Shown piece after piece: positions 46,641-56,202 of a DNA stretch of 64,000 nucleotides; position 1 is the first letter of the stretch; each line of letters begins with the position of its first letter. A program made the translations under genes and the position numbers. The DNA is from Clostridiales bacterium (GTDB lineage: Bacteria; Bacillota; Clostridia; Lachnospirales; CAG-274): NCBI GenBank assembly GCA_018371275.1, contig JAHALF010000011.1, forward strand, positions 1 through 64,000, read 5' to 3'. The notes under the pieces were generated by a model. It saw only the letters and a program-made list of their open reading frames with translations. It had not been told where the DNA came from and made no database searches.

Positions 46641-47387
46641 TTATTTAAAGTATATTTTATATAATGTTAGTCCACAAGCAGATGCTGTTTTACCAGCTTT
46701 TTGCCTATCTTTAGAAGCTATAATATCTTTTACATATTCTGGTTGTTTTTTATTATGCCCTATATCTATTAATGTACCTACTATTATCCTAACCATATTA
46801 TACAAAAACCCATTACCTGTTATTTCTATTGTAATTATATTATCTTGCTTATTTATTGTTAAATCATATATTGTCCTTATTGTTGTTTTTGCCATACTTC
46901 CAGTTGCACAAAAAGCCTTAAAATCTTGCTCACCTAAAAAATATTTTGTAGCTAACTTCATCTTTTCTACATCTAAAGGTCTATGCACAAATTCTGTATA
47001 GTTTCTTAATAAAGGATTTAAAAATGGTGCATTATATATTTTATATTGGTATGTTTTTTTATAAACACTATTTTGAGGGTGAAAATTTTCATCTACGTAT
47101 ACAGCATTTGTTACTACTATTTCTTTATTATGTAAAAAAGAATTTATCGCAATAGGCAACCTATCTATTGGTATATTAGTTTTATGTTTTAATAATGCAA
47201 GCTGACATAAAGCGTGTACTCCTGTATCTGTCCTACTTGCCCCTCTTATACTTACACTCTCTTTAAAAAGATTAGATAAAACCTTTTCCAACTCTCCTTG
47301 TATAGTTTTTACATTATCTTGTTTTTGCCAACCAAAATAGTTTGTACCATCATAAGAAAGTGTTAATAAAATATTTTTATTTTCCAT
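46641..47387 (-). CDS. truA: tRNA pseudouridine synthase A
   Basis: Makes pseudouridine at positions 38-40 of tRNA anticodon stems. The catalytic Asp lies in RGASRTDTGVHAL near residue 50. The family N-terminus LSYDGTNYFGWQ is clear. About 248 residues. The ATG at 47387 is preferred; an upstream TTG overlaps the ribosome site GAGGT. It starts one base after the ecfT stop (TAATATG), a conserved neighbour in Firmicutes. Confidence 0.96.
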   Translation of the reverse strand: MENKNILLTLSYDGTNYFGWQKQDNVKTIQGELEKVLSNLFKESVSIRGASRTDTGVHALCQLALLKHKTNIPIDRLPIAINSFLHNKEIVVTNAVYVDENFHPQNSVYKKTYQYKIYNAPFLNPLLRNYTEFVHRPLDVEKMKLATKYFLGEQDFKAFCATGSMAKTTIRTIYDLTINKQDNIITIEITGNGFLYNMVRIIVGTLIDIGHNKKQPEYVKDIIASKDRQKAGKTASACGLTLYKIYFK

Positions 47388-47388
47388 A

Positions 47389-48192
47389 TTATACCTCAAC
47401 AGTAAATCTTATTAAAACAATAATTGCTAAATAAATAATTAAACATAAAATAGCTATATAATCATTTTTACACATTTTTAAAACTTTTAACCTTGTTCTA
47501 TTTATATCCCCACGATAGCACCTAGCCTCCATAGCCATAGCCAAATCGTCTGCTCTTTTAAAAGAAGATATAAAAAGTGGTATTAATATAGGTATAAAGC
47601 TTTTAACTTTTTTTATAATATTTCCTGATTCAAAGTCTACACCTCTAGACATTTGAGCTTTTTTTATTTTCTCTAACTCTTCTAATATTGTTGGTATAAA
47701 TCTAAGAGCAATAGTTATAATCATAGCTATTTCGTGGGAAGGAAATTTTATTTTTTTAAGTGGCGCTAAAAGAGCCTCTAGACCATCTGCAAAGTCTAAT
47801 GTGTTAGTAGTAAATGTAAGCATAAAAGACGATACTATTAATATACCTAACCTAAAAATCATTCTAGCAGAATATAAAAGTCCACCTGTTGTTATTTTTA
47901 TAAAAGACACCTCTATAAGCACTTTACCTGTTTGGTTAAAAAATACATTAGTTATTAAAGTAAATAACAATAAAAACATAATTCCTCTAAAACTTCTAAA
48001 AATTACTTTTGATGGTATTTTTGATAAATATATTACTATTAATAAAAATATTAAAGATACAAAATTTCCTACAAAAGTTTTAGATATAAAAATAAACATT
48101 AAAAAGCATAAAGTTATTATAATTTTTACCCTAGCATCTAGTTTATGTATAACTGAGCCAGTAGGATAAAATTGTCCTAAAGAACTGTTCAT
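47389..48192 (-). CDS. ecfT: Energy-coupling factor transporter transmembrane protein EcfT
   Basis: The membrane core of ECF vitamin/metal transporters, 267 residues with about 5-6 TM helices. The two coupling-helix signatures that contact the ATPases are KAQMSRGVD and AMAMEARCYRGD. It would pair with the fused double ATPase upstream (48337-50091) and with separate S components elsewhere. It is translationally linked to truA. Confidence 0.93.
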   Translation of the reverse strand: MNSSLGQFYPTGSVIHKLDARVKIIITLCFLMFIFISKTFVGNFVSLIFLLIVIYLSKIPSKVIFRSFRGIMFLLLFTLITNVFFNQTGKVLIEVSFIKITTGGLLYSARMIFRLGILIVSSFMLTFTTNTLDFADGLEALLAPLKKIKFPSHEIAMIITIALRFIPTILEELEKIKKAQMSRGVDFESGNIIKKVKSFIPILIPLFISSFKRADDLAMAMEARCYRGDINRTRLKVLKMCKNDYIAILCLIIYLAIIVLIRFTVEV

Positions 48193-48233
48193 ATTTTAGT
48201 TATCCTTTCAAAAATTCTTATAAAATTAGTAAG

Positions 48234-48342
48234 TTATTCACAACTTATCAACATATACACAAAATTATAAAAAGCTAGTATTTTCAAATATTTGTTGATA
48301 ATATGTTTAAATACTTTGTATTTTTTCACACACTTATCAACA
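48234..48342. repeat. Cluster of DnaA-box-like 9-mers
   Basis: TTATTCACA (48234-48242), TTATCAACA (48245-48253), its reverse complement TGTTGATAA (48292-48300) and TTATCAACA again (48334-48342). TTATTCACA fits TTATNCACA; TTATCAACA differs from TTATCCACA at one base. They fill the gap between the ecf ATPase and ecfT genes. Confidence 0.5.
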
Positions 48343-50091
48343 TTTATTTAAAACATTATCTAATACTTTTACACATTCATCTATTGTGTAAATACTTGTA
48401 TCAAAACTATAACCATTTTCATTTAAAATGTGAAATAGCTTACTACACTTTGGTATATCAAGCCCTATACTTTCTAACATTTTACCATTTTCAAAAACTT
48501 TAGCTACAAAATCGTTTAAAACTATATTTCCTTTATTTAAAACAATAACTTTATCACAAGTTTTAGATACATCATCCATACTATGTGATACTAAAACTAT
48601 TGTAGTATTAAACTTTTGTTGCATACTTTTTATTTGAGATAACATTTCTTCTCTACCATAAGGGTCTAACCCTGCTGTTAACTCATCAAAAACTAAAACA
48701 TCTGGTTTCATAGCAAGTATACCTGCTATTGCAACCCTTCTTTTTTCTCCACCAGATAACTCAAAAGGAGATTTATTGTAGTATCTTTCATCTATAAATA
48801 CTGTATCTAAAGCCTCTTTTACCCTTTTATCTATTTCATCTTTAGATAGTCCCATATTAGTAGGTGCAAAGGCTACATCTTTATAAACTGTATCTTCAAA
48901 TAACTGATATTCTGGATACTGAAATACTATCCCCACTTTTTGTCTTATATTTTTTAAAGGACTTTTATTAATATATATTTCTTCCCTATTTATATAAACA
49001 TTACCTAATGTTGGCTTAATAAGAGCATTAAAAATTTGTATAAGAGTAGATTTACCAGAACCAGTATGACCTATTATACCTAAAAAATCTCCTTTATTTA
49101 TAGTAAGATTTATATTATCTAAAGCCAATTTTTCAAAAACTGTACTTTCTGAATAAATATGCCTTATGTTTTGTAATTTTATTACTTCATCAGCTTTATT
49201 GTCTTTTATATCCCCTATATGCTCATAAGTATTATGTTTAAAGCCTATGTTAATGAGCTTTTTAGCTAAAGCCTCAATTGATAATATATCCATTGGTATA
49301 TTATGCCCTTTATTATTAAGATTATATATAATTTCCATAGATTCTGGAACATCTAACTTTAGATGTCTTATTTTTTCTACATTTTTAAAAACGTTTAAAG
49401 GTAAATCATCTAAAGCTATTTTTCCTTTTTCCATAACAATAAGCCTATCGGCTTCTATTACCTCTTCCATATAATGAGTTATTAAAACTATTGTTATTCC
49501 CTTCTCTTTGTTAAGTTTTTTAATAGTGTTTATAACTTCTTTTCTGCCTTGTGGGTCTAACATAGCAGTAGGCTCATCTAAAACTATACATTTAGGCTCC
49601 ATAGCAAGTATCCCTGCTATTGCTATACGTTGCTTTTGTCCGCCAGATAAACTAGATGTTTGACTATATCTAAAATCTTCCATATTAACAGCTTTTAAAG
49701 CAAAATCTATACGATTTTTAATTTCTTCTCGTTTAATACCAAGATTTTCTGGACCAAAGGCTACATCATCTTCTACAATACTTGCTACAAGCTGATTATC
49801 GGGATTTTGAAAAACTGTCCCTATCATTTTTCTTATATCCCATATATGTCTTTCATCTTTAGTAGACAATCCTTCTACTAATACTTCGCCATCACTTCCT
49901 TTTAATATACCACTTAGATGCTTTGCTAAAGTAGATTTACCAGAGCCATTATGCCCCAGTATAGCAACAAAGCTACCCTGCTCTATATCAAGGCTAACAT
50001 TATCTATTGCATTATAGCTTATATTTTCTCCTGTTTCTTCGTTGTAAGAAACGTAATTAAAAGATAGGTTTTTAATCTGTAAAAACTTCAT
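48337..50091 (-). CDS. ecfA: Fused ECF transporter ATPase (EcfA1-EcfA2 in one chain)
   Basis: One 584-residue chain with two ABC ATPase domains. Domain 1 has Walker A GHNGSGKST (46-54), signature LSGGQ (148-152) and Walker B VLDEP with Glu173. Domain 2 has Walker A GHTGSGKST (341-349), signature LSGGE (445-449) and Glu470. The second Walker B region reads DELTAGLD instead of DEPTAGLD. In most Firmicutes these are two genes, ecfA1 and ecfA2, before ecfT and truA; here they are joined by a linker around 285-305. It drives uptake with EcfT and S components. Confidence 0.92.
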   Translation of the reverse strand: MKFLQIKNLSFNYVSYNEETGENISYNAIDNVSLDIEQGSFVAILGHNGSGKSTLAKHLSGILKGSDGEVLVEGLSTKDERHIWDIRKMIGTVFQNPDNQLVASIVEDDVAFGPENLGIKREEIKNRIDFALKAVNMEDFRYSQTSSLSGGQKQRIAIAGILAMEPKCIVLDEPTAMLDPQGRKEVINTIKKLNKEKGITIVLITHYMEEVIEADRLIVMEKGKIALDDLPLNVFKNVEKIRHLKLDVPESMEIIYNLNNKGHNIPMDILSIEALAKKLINIGFKHNTYEHIGDIKDNKADEVIKLQNIRHIYSESTVFEKLALDNINLTINKGDFLGIIGHTGSGKSTLIQIFNALIKPTLGNVYINREEIYINKSPLKNIRQKVGIVFQYPEYQLFEDTVYKDVAFAPTNMGLSKDEIDKRVKEALDTVFIDERYYNKSPFELSGGEKRRVAIAGILAMKPDVLVFDELTAGLDPYGREEMLSQIKSMQQKFNTTIVLVSHSMDDVSKTCDKVIVLNKGNIVLNDFVAKVFENGKMLESIGLDIPKCSKLFHILNENGYSFDTSIYTIDECVKVLDNVLNKC

Positions 50092-50275
50092 AAATAACCC
50101 TCCTATTTCTATATATTTTACTATAACATTATAGCATATAAACTATAAAAAACAAGGACTTATTAAATTTCTATCAAAAAAATAGGATTTATTAAAAATA
50201 CTTGATATAATAAATATCCTATGTTAAAATTTATCTTGTATTATATATTTATGTAATATTTAGAGAGGTAAACTT

Positions 50276-51388
50276 ATGAATAAAAAACCAGACAAAAGCA
50301 GTAAAAATAAAGGTAGAAAAAAAAGAAAAAGAAAGGTTAAAAAATTTCCTATAATTATTTTGTTCTTATTTCTAATTATAGGTATATCTATTAGTTTAGT
50401 GTCTTATAACTATTACTCTTTATATCAAAAAGGTGGTATAAAGCCTAATAAAAATTCTTTAGGGCAAGATGTTAATATATCAATAAAAATGGGTACTACA
50501 ACAAAGCAAATAAGTGAAGCTCTTAAAGAAGCTAATATTGTAGACAACAGTTTATTTTTTTATTTAAAGGCAAAAAATGATGGTGTTTATCAAAATTTTC
50601 AAGCTGGAGATTTTGTATTAAATACCAGTATGGACTATAATCAAATAATAGAAACTTTACAAAAAACACAACAATCTAAACAACTAAAATTATTAGTAAA
50701 AGAAGGTCAAACACAAGAAGATATAGCTAATACTCTCGATGAACAGGGTATTGTATCTTATGATGAATTTATGAATGCTTGTAATACTCTTAATTTTGAT
50801 TATGACTTTTTAAAAGATTTGCCAAAAGATACAGCTAGAACAAGTAAACTAGAAGGTTATCTATATCCTGACACTTATTACTTATCTGAAAATGAAACTG
50901 CCGAAAGTATAATAAATAAACTTTTATCAAGATTTGATGAGCTTTATACAGATGATATGGTAAAAAAAGCTGAAAATATGGGGCTTACAACAGATGAAGT
51001 TATTACTATTGCATCTATTATAGAGCGTGAGGTAAAATATAAACCAGAAAAAAATATAGTTGCATCAGTTGTTTATAATAGACTTAAACAAAATATAAAA
51101 TTACAAATGGACGCAACTGTATTATATGCTAAAAAAGAACATAGTGATAGAACTTTAATATCTGATACTAAAATAGAATCTCCTTATAACACATATTATA
51201 TAAATGGGTTACCTGTAGGGCCTATATCTAATCCTAGTATAGATACAATAGAGGCAGTTTTAAATCCTGCTAACACTGACTATTTATACTATGTTGTAAA
51301 GGATACTAACACTGGAGAACATTTTTTCACATCAGACTATAATGAGTTTTTAAAAGCTAAAGATGAGTATGTTAAAAAATTTAATTAA
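50276..51388 (+). CDS. mltG: Endolytic murein transglycosylase MltG
   Basis: Cleaves nascent peptidoglycan strands and ends chain growth. A very basic cytoplasmic N-terminus (1-23) precedes one TM helix (about 24-46), then a LysM-like region and the YceG catalytic domain. The catalytic Glu250 is in ASIIEREVKY, followed by VASVVYNRL and the QMDATVLYA segment. Its 370 residues are normal. AGAGGT precedes the ATG. It leads the mltG-trmR-trhP operon. Confidence 0.94.
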   Translation: MNKKPDKSSKNKGRKKRKRKVKKFPIIILFLFLIIGISISLVSYNYYSLYQKGGIKPNKNSLGQDVNISIKMGTTTKQISEALKEANIVDNSLFFYLKAKNDGVYQNFQAGDFVLNTSMDYNQIIETLQKTQQSKQLKLLVKEGQTQEDIANTLDEQGIVSYDEFMNACNTLNFDYDFLKDLPKDTARTSKLEGYLYPDTYYLSENETAESIINKLLSRFDELYTDDMVKKAENMGLTTDEVITIASIIEREVKYKPEKNIVASVVYNRLKQNIKLQMDATVLYAKKEHSDRTLISDTKIESPYNTYYINGLPVGPISNPSIDTIEAVLNPANTDYLYYVVKDTNTGEHFFTSDYNEFLKAKDEYVKKFN

Positions 51389-51400
51389 AGGAGAAATATT

Positions 51401-52087
51401 ATGGCTTTAATAGATGAAAATTTAGATATTTATCTTAATAATCTTATGCCTAAATTAGATGGAGAACTTGGAAAGCTTCAACAAAAATCTTATGAAGAAG
51501 GTGTACCTATCATACCTAATGATGTTGTTAGACTTATATCTGTTTTATTATCTATAAAAAAACCTAAAAAAATATTAGAAATAGGCTGTGCTGTTGGGTT
51601 TTCGTCAAGCTTTATGTCCAGCTTTTTACAAGATGGTGGCAAAATTACAACAATAGAAAGATACCCTGTTATGATAGAAAAAGCTAAAGCTAATATTAAA
51701 TCTCTAGGGTTAGATAATAAAATAGAGCTTATAGAGGGCGATGCCAATGAAGTTTTAAAAACTTTAAATGATGAATATGATGTTATATTTATGGATGCAG
51801 GAAAAGGTCAATATATTAACATATTACCAGATGTTTATCGTCTTTTAAAAATTGGTGGAATTATTATAGCAGATGATATTTTACAAAGCGGAGATGTAGC
51901 TAAACAAAAGGAAGAAATAGTTAAAAGGCAAAGAACTATACATTATAGATTAAATGACTTTTTGTGGGAAATAACCCACAATGATGGACTTAACACCTCT
52001 ATTTTAACAATAGGAGACGGTGTTGCTATTTGTTATAAAACTAAAAATATAGAAGGGTTGATTATAAATGAACAAAAAGAAAGTTGA
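51401..52087 (+). CDS. trmR: tRNA 5-hydroxyuridine methyltransferase (TrmR-like)
   Basis: A SAM-dependent O-methyltransferase of 228 residues. The SAM loop is EIGCAVGFSSSF, and metal/SAM residues lie in VIFMDAGKGQY and IIIADDIL. In Bacillus subtilis the homologue YrrM (TrmR) methylates 5-hydroxyuridine-34 to 5-methoxyuridine. The next gene encodes a U32 protein that makes ho5U, so the pair forms mo5U34 in tRNA. It overlaps that gene by 20 bases. Assignment over a generic catechol-type methyltransferase rests on this context. Confidence 0.85.
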   Translation: MALIDENLDIYLNNLMPKLDGELGKLQQKSYEEGVPIIPNDVVRLISVLLSIKKPKKILEIGCAVGFSSSFMSSFLQDGGKITTIERYPVMIEKAKANIKSLGLDNKIELIEGDANEVLKTLNDEYDVIFMDAGKGQYINILPDVYRLLKIGGIIIADDILQSGDVAKQKEEIVKRQRTIHYRLNDFLWEITHNDGLNTSILTIGDGVAICYKTKNIEGLIINEQKES

Positions 52088-53330
52088 GCTTTTAGCTCCT
52101 GCTGGAGATTTAGAAAGGCTTAAAGTAGCAATATTATATGGTGCAGATGCCGTATATTTAGGCGGTAATGCTTTTGGGCTTCGTGCAAAAGCTAAAAATT
52201 TTTCAATAGAAGAAATGGAAGAAGGTGTAAAATTTGCTCATAGTCATAACGCTAAAGTATATGTAACTTGTAATATTTTTGCACACAATTCTGACATTAA
52301 CAATGAAAAACTTATAAAATATTTAAAAGAACTTGAAAAAATAAATGTAGATGGTGTTATAGTTGCAGACCCTGGAGTATTTTCCATAGTTAAAGAAACG
52401 GTACCTAATATGGAAGTACATATAAGCACACAAGCCAATACTACTAACTACCAAACAGCTAAATTTTGGAAAAGCCTTGGTGCTACAAGAGTAGTTATGG
52501 CACGCGAAATGTCTTTTAAAGAAATAAAAGCATTAGCTGACAATGTGGAAGATATAGAAATAGAAGCATTTGTACATGGAGCTATGTGTATGGCTTATTC
52601 TGGTAGATGCTTACTTAGCAACTATTTTACAAACAGAGATGCAAATCGTGGAGCTTGTGCTCAATCTTGTAGATGGAAATATAAGATTGTAGAAGAAACA
52701 AGACCTGGAGAATATTATCCAATAGAAGAAGATGAAAGAGGCACTTACATTTTCAACTCTAAAGATTTATGTATGATACAATATATACCAGAGCTTATAG
52801 AAAGTGGCGTATATAGCTTTAAAATAGAAGGACGTGTTAAAACATCTTATTATGTTGGTTCTGTCATAAAATCATATAGAGAGGCAATAGATGATTATTT
52901 AACAGACCCTGCTTTATATGAAAGTAAAAAAGAATATTATCTTGATGAAGTTAAAAAATCTAGCTATCGTGGTTATACAACTGGATTTTTCCTTGGAAAA
53001 CCAGACGAAGATGCTCAAGTATACACATCTAACTCTTATGTTAGAACTTATGATTTTATAGGACTTGTTAAAGAATATGACAAAGAAACTGGATTTGCTA
53101 TTATAGAACAAAGAAATAAATTTGTTGTAGGTGAAGAAATAGAGTTTTTAACTACTAATGGAAAAAACTTTAGCCAAAAGGTTGTAGAAATGTATGATAC
53201 AGAGGGCAATAGATTAGAAGAAGCTCCTCACCCTCAACAAATTATTAAATTAAAAGTAGATAACCCTGTATCTCCTTTTGATATGATGAGAAAAGAAAGC
53301 GATAATCCTGTTTTACCAGAAGATATCTAA
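52068..53330 (+). CDS. trhP: tRNA hydroxylation protein, peptidase U32 family (TrhP-like)
   Basis: A 420-residue U32 protein. Its four cysteines, Cys174, Cys181, Cys197 and Cys201, fit the iron-sulfur site of the family, in the GAMCMAYSGRCLLSNY and NRGACAQSCRW segments. TrhP/YrrO-type members hydroxylate U34 of tRNA using prephenate; the protease label is historical. It overlaps trmR by 20 bases, so the two steps of mo5U34 synthesis are coupled. Confidence 0.87.
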   Translation: MNKKKVELLAPAGDLERLKVAILYGADAVYLGGNAFGLRAKAKNFSIEEMEEGVKFAHSHNAKVYVTCNIFAHNSDINNEKLIKYLKELEKINVDGVIVADPGVFSIVKETVPNMEVHISTQANTTNYQTAKFWKSLGATRVVMAREMSFKEIKALADNVEDIEIEAFVHGAMCMAYSGRCLLSNYFTNRDANRGACAQSCRWKYKIVEETRPGEYYPIEEDERGTYIFNSKDLCMIQYIPELIESGVYSFKIEGRVKTSYYVGSVIKSYREAIDDYLTDPALYESKKEYYLDEVKKSSYRGYTTGFFLGKPDEDAQVYTSNSYVRTYDFIGLVKEYDKETGFAIIEQRNKFVVGEEIEFLTTNGKNFSQKVVEMYDTEGNRLEEAPHPQQIIKLKVDNPVSPFDMMRKESDNPVLPEDI

Positions 53331-53340
53331 AGCTTAAATG

Positions 53341-53372
53341 TCCCACCTAATTTTTAGGTGGGTTATTTTTAA
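53341..53372 (+). terminator. Terminator after trhP
   Basis: CCCACCTAA and TTAGGTGGG form a 9-bp stem with a 3-base loop, followed by TTATTTTT. Confidence 0.88.
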
Positions 53373-53413
53373 AATATATGTTAGCTTATGCTAATTTTAT
53401 AAAGGAGATTTTT

Positions 53414-54280
53414 ATGTGGATTTTTATGGCAATTTTATCAGCATTTTTTGCTGGTCTTACCTCTATTTTAGCTAAATGTGGAATAAATAAAACAGATTCC
53501 GATGTTGCAACATTTTTAAGAACTATCATTATTTTAATTTTTTCTTGGATTATGGTATTTATAGTTGGCTCTTTTAATACAATTTCATCTATTGATGCAA
53601 AATCTTTTATTTTTCTTATATTATCTGGCCTATCTACTGGCGCATCTTGGATTTGTTATTTTAAAGCACTATCTATTGGAGATATAAATAAAGTAGTAGC
53701 AATTGATAAGTCTAGTATAATTTTAACTGTATTATTTGCTATTATTATACTTAAAGAAACTAATAACTTAATTTTTAAAATTATATTCACTGTTTTAATT
53801 GGTATAGGTACTTTTATGATGATAGAAAAAAAAGAACAAAAAAAAACTAATGTTAAAGAAACTTTTATAATTTATGCCTTCTTAGCAGCTATTTTTTCAG
53901 CTTTAACCTCTATACTTGCAAAAATTGGAATATATAATGTAGAGTCTAATTTAGGAACAGCAATAAGAACTTTTTTTGTTCTCTTAATGGCTTTTATTAT
54001 TGTGATATCTAAAGGAAAACTTAGTCAAGTAAAAACTATTAATAAACGAGAATTTATATTTATTTGTCTATCTGGAATAGCAACTGGTGCATCTTGGCTT
54101 TGTTATTATTATGCTATACAAAAAGGTATTGTTAGTGTTGTTGTTCCCATTGATAAATTAAGTATATTAGTTTCTATTAGTTTATCCTATATAATTTTTA
54201 AAGAAAATTTAACTAAAAAATCTTTATTAGGTTTATCATTAATAGTAATAGGCACATTGCTAATGACTTTGTATAGCTAA
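53414..54280 (+). CDS. EamA/DMT family transporter
   Basis: A drug/metabolite transporter of about 288 residues: ten TM helices as two EamA repeats. Both halves carry the same signature, SGLSTGASWICYFKAL and SGIATGASWLCYYYAI, followed by DKSSI and DKLSI. Direction and substrate unknown. ATG 53414 is chosen because AAAGGAG lies upstream; an ATG at 53378 has no ribosome site. Confidence 0.88.
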   Translation: MWIFMAILSAFFAGLTSILAKCGINKTDSDVATFLRTIIILIFSWIMVFIVGSFNTISSIDAKSFIFLILSGLSTGASWICYFKALSIGDINKVVAIDKSSIILTVLFAIIILKETNNLIFKIIFTVLIGIGTFMMIEKKEQKKTNVKETFIIYAFLAAIFSALTSILAKIGIYNVESNLGTAIRTFFVLLMAFIIVISKGKLSQVKTINKREFIFICLSGIATGASWLCYYYAIQKGIVSVVVPIDKLSILVSISLSYIIFKENLTKKSLLGLSLIVIGTLLMTLYS

Positions 54281-54294
54281 TCTTAATTATATAT

Positions 54295-54332
54295 AAAAAA
54301 GTGCTAAAAAATCATTTTTTAACACTTTTTTA
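54295..54332. terminator. Terminator between the EamA transporter and dapL
   Basis: AAAAAAGTGCTAAAAAAT pairs imperfectly with ATTTTTTAACACTTTTTT, with T runs on both strands. Confidence 0.75.
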
Positions 54333-54358
54333 TTACAAATTATTTTTTAATTTAGATA

Positions 54359-55558
54359 TTATTTAAAAAGAGTTTTAAATCTATCCATAGCCTCAATAGT
54401 AGCCTCTCTACTACCAAAAGATGAAAGTCTAAAGTATCCATCACCATTTTTACCAAAACCAACACCTGGAGTACCTACTACTGCTATTTCATTTAACATT
54501 TTATCAAAAAAGTCCCAAGAACCCATATTATCTGGACATTCAAACCAAATATAAGGAGAATTTACACCACCATAATAGTTAATTCCACATTCCTCCATAG
54601 TATCTGCTATTATTCTTGCATTTTCTTTATAGTAGTCTATAGTTTCTTTAGACATTTTCATACCTTCCTCTGTAAATACAGATGCAGCGCCTTTTTGAAT
54701 AATATAAGGAACACCATTAAATTTTGTAGTTTGACGTCTATTCCACATTTGATTAAGACTCATATCACTGCCTTTAGAGCTTTTTATAACAATATCTTTA
54801 GGAATAATAGTATAACCACATCTAGTACCTGTAAAACCTGCTGTTTTAGATAAAGAACAAAACTCTATAGCACATTTTCTAGCACCTTCTATTTCAAATA
54901 TACTTGTAGGTAAGCTATCATCGGATATAAAACATTCATAAGCTGCATCAAATAATATAATAGAATTGTTTTCTAAAGCATAATCTACCCACATTTTTAA
55001 CTGTTCTCTATTATAACAGGCACCTGTTGGATTGTTAGGTGAACAAATATATATTAAATCTGCTTTTTTAGTATTATCTGGTAAAGGTAAAAATCCATTA
55101 TCTTTATTAGCATCTATATATACAATTTCTCTATTATTCATAATATTTGTATCAACATAAACTGGATATACAGGGTCTGGTATCATAACAACATTATCAA
55201 CAGAAAAAAGGTCTGTTATATTACCAGTATCCGATTTAGCACCATCTGATACAAATATTTCTGTTGCATCTAAAGGTACACCTTTTCTACAATAGTAATC
55301 TTTTATAGCATTTCTTAAAAAGTCATACCCTTGCTCTGGACCATATCCTTTAAATGTTTTTTCATCGGCCATTTCATCTACTGCTATATGTAAGTTTTCT
55401 ATAACAGCTTTGTTAAGAGGTTTTGTAACATCACCTATACCAAGACGAATAACTTTTTTATCTGGATTTTCTTCTGTAAATTTAGCCACTCTTTTAGCTA
55501 TATCTGAAAAAAGATAGCTTTCTTTTAAGTTTAAATAATTTTCATTTAATTTTACCAT
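54359..55558 (-). CDS. dapL: LL-diaminopimelate aminotransferase
   Basis: A PLP aminotransferase that makes LL-diaminopimelate from tetrahydrodipicolinate, a one-step route to lysine and peptidoglycan. About 399 residues. The cofactor lysine is in SLSKTAGFTGTRCGY. Substrate-site segments include GDVTKPLNKAV, CSPNNPTGACY and FGKNGDGYFRLSSFG. ATG 55558 is preferred, with AAGGAG 8 bases upstream; an earlier GTG overlaps that site. It is monocistronic. Confidence 0.95.
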   Translation of the reverse strand: MVKLNENYLNLKESYLFSDIAKRVAKFTEENPDKKVIRLGIGDVTKPLNKAVIENLHIAVDEMADEKTFKGYGPEQGYDFLRNAIKDYYCRKGVPLDATEIFVSDGAKSDTGNITDLFSVDNVVMIPDPVYPVYVDTNIMNNREIVYIDANKDNGFLPLPDNTKKADLIYICSPNNPTGACYNREQLKMWVDYALENNSIILFDAAYECFISDDSLPTSIFEIEGARKCAIEFCSLSKTAGFTGTRCGYTIIPKDIVIKSSKGSDMSLNQMWNRRQTTKFNGVPYIIQKGAASVFTEEGMKMSKETIDYYKENARIIADTMEECGINYYGGVNSPYIWFECPDNMGSWDFFDKMLNEIAVVGTPGVGFGKNGDGYFRLSSFGSREATIEAMDRFKTLFK

Positions 55559-55668
55559 TAATATCACTCCTTAATGTTTTTATTATAAATATAAATTTAT
55601 ATTATAAATTAATTTTTTATAATTATAACATAAATTATAATTTTTACAAGTTATTTTATGCTAACATT

Positions 55669-56202
55669 TTAACTAAGCTTAAATATAATTCCTGATATTG
55701 CTCCAATTCCTATATATAAAATTGGATGTTTTTTATATTTTATTATAAGAAATAATATAATTAAAAATATAATAATCTTTTTTATATCAATACCAAAAGA
55801 AAACATTGCTGTATTAAATATAGTTATAAATGATACCCCTATAAGTCCTGTAACTACTGGTCTTATAATATCAAAAGTATTTATTACATATTGGCTATTT
55901 TTAAATTTTGTTAAAAAATTTGATATTATTATTATAATTAAATATGATGGCAAAACAAGAGCAAATGTAGCAACTAATGCACCTGAAATACTAGCTATAT
56001 GAAAGCCAACATATGTTGCCATATTAACACCAATAGGCCCTGGTGTAGATTCGGATATTGCAAGCATATTTGTAAGCTCAGATACACTATACCAACCTTT
56101 TGTATCTACTATCTTATTTAAAAATGGTAATGTTGCAAGCCCACCACCAACTGAAAAAAGCCCTATTTTAAAAAATTCTACAAAAAGCTCTATATATATC
56201 AT
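55669..56202 (-). CDS. chrA: Chromate transporter, half-size subunit (second)
   Basis: A 177-residue short-chain CHR protein with five to six TM segments. The N-terminal FKIGLFSVGGGLATLPFL and SESTPGPIGVNMATYVG are CHR signatures. It pairs with the upstream half, whose stop it overlaps by 4 bases (ATGA). Such pairs export chromate or import related anions; the real substrate in anaerobes is often unclear. Confidence 0.88.
   Translation of the reverse strand: MIYIELFVEFFKIGLFSVGGGLATLPFLNKIVDTKGWYSVSELTNMLAISESTPGPIGVNMATYVGFHIASISGALVATFALVLPSYLIIIIISNFLTKFKNSQYVINTFDIIRPVVTGLIGVSFITIFNTAMFSFGIDIKKIIIFLIILFLIIKYKKHPILYIGIGAISGIIFKLS

Noticed and set aside
48303..48503. 66-codon plus-strand frame at the end of the ecf ATPase gene
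   Set aside because: It has an aromatic-rich composition from antisense AT-rich DNA, no ribosome site, and lies mostly over the ATPase C-terminus.
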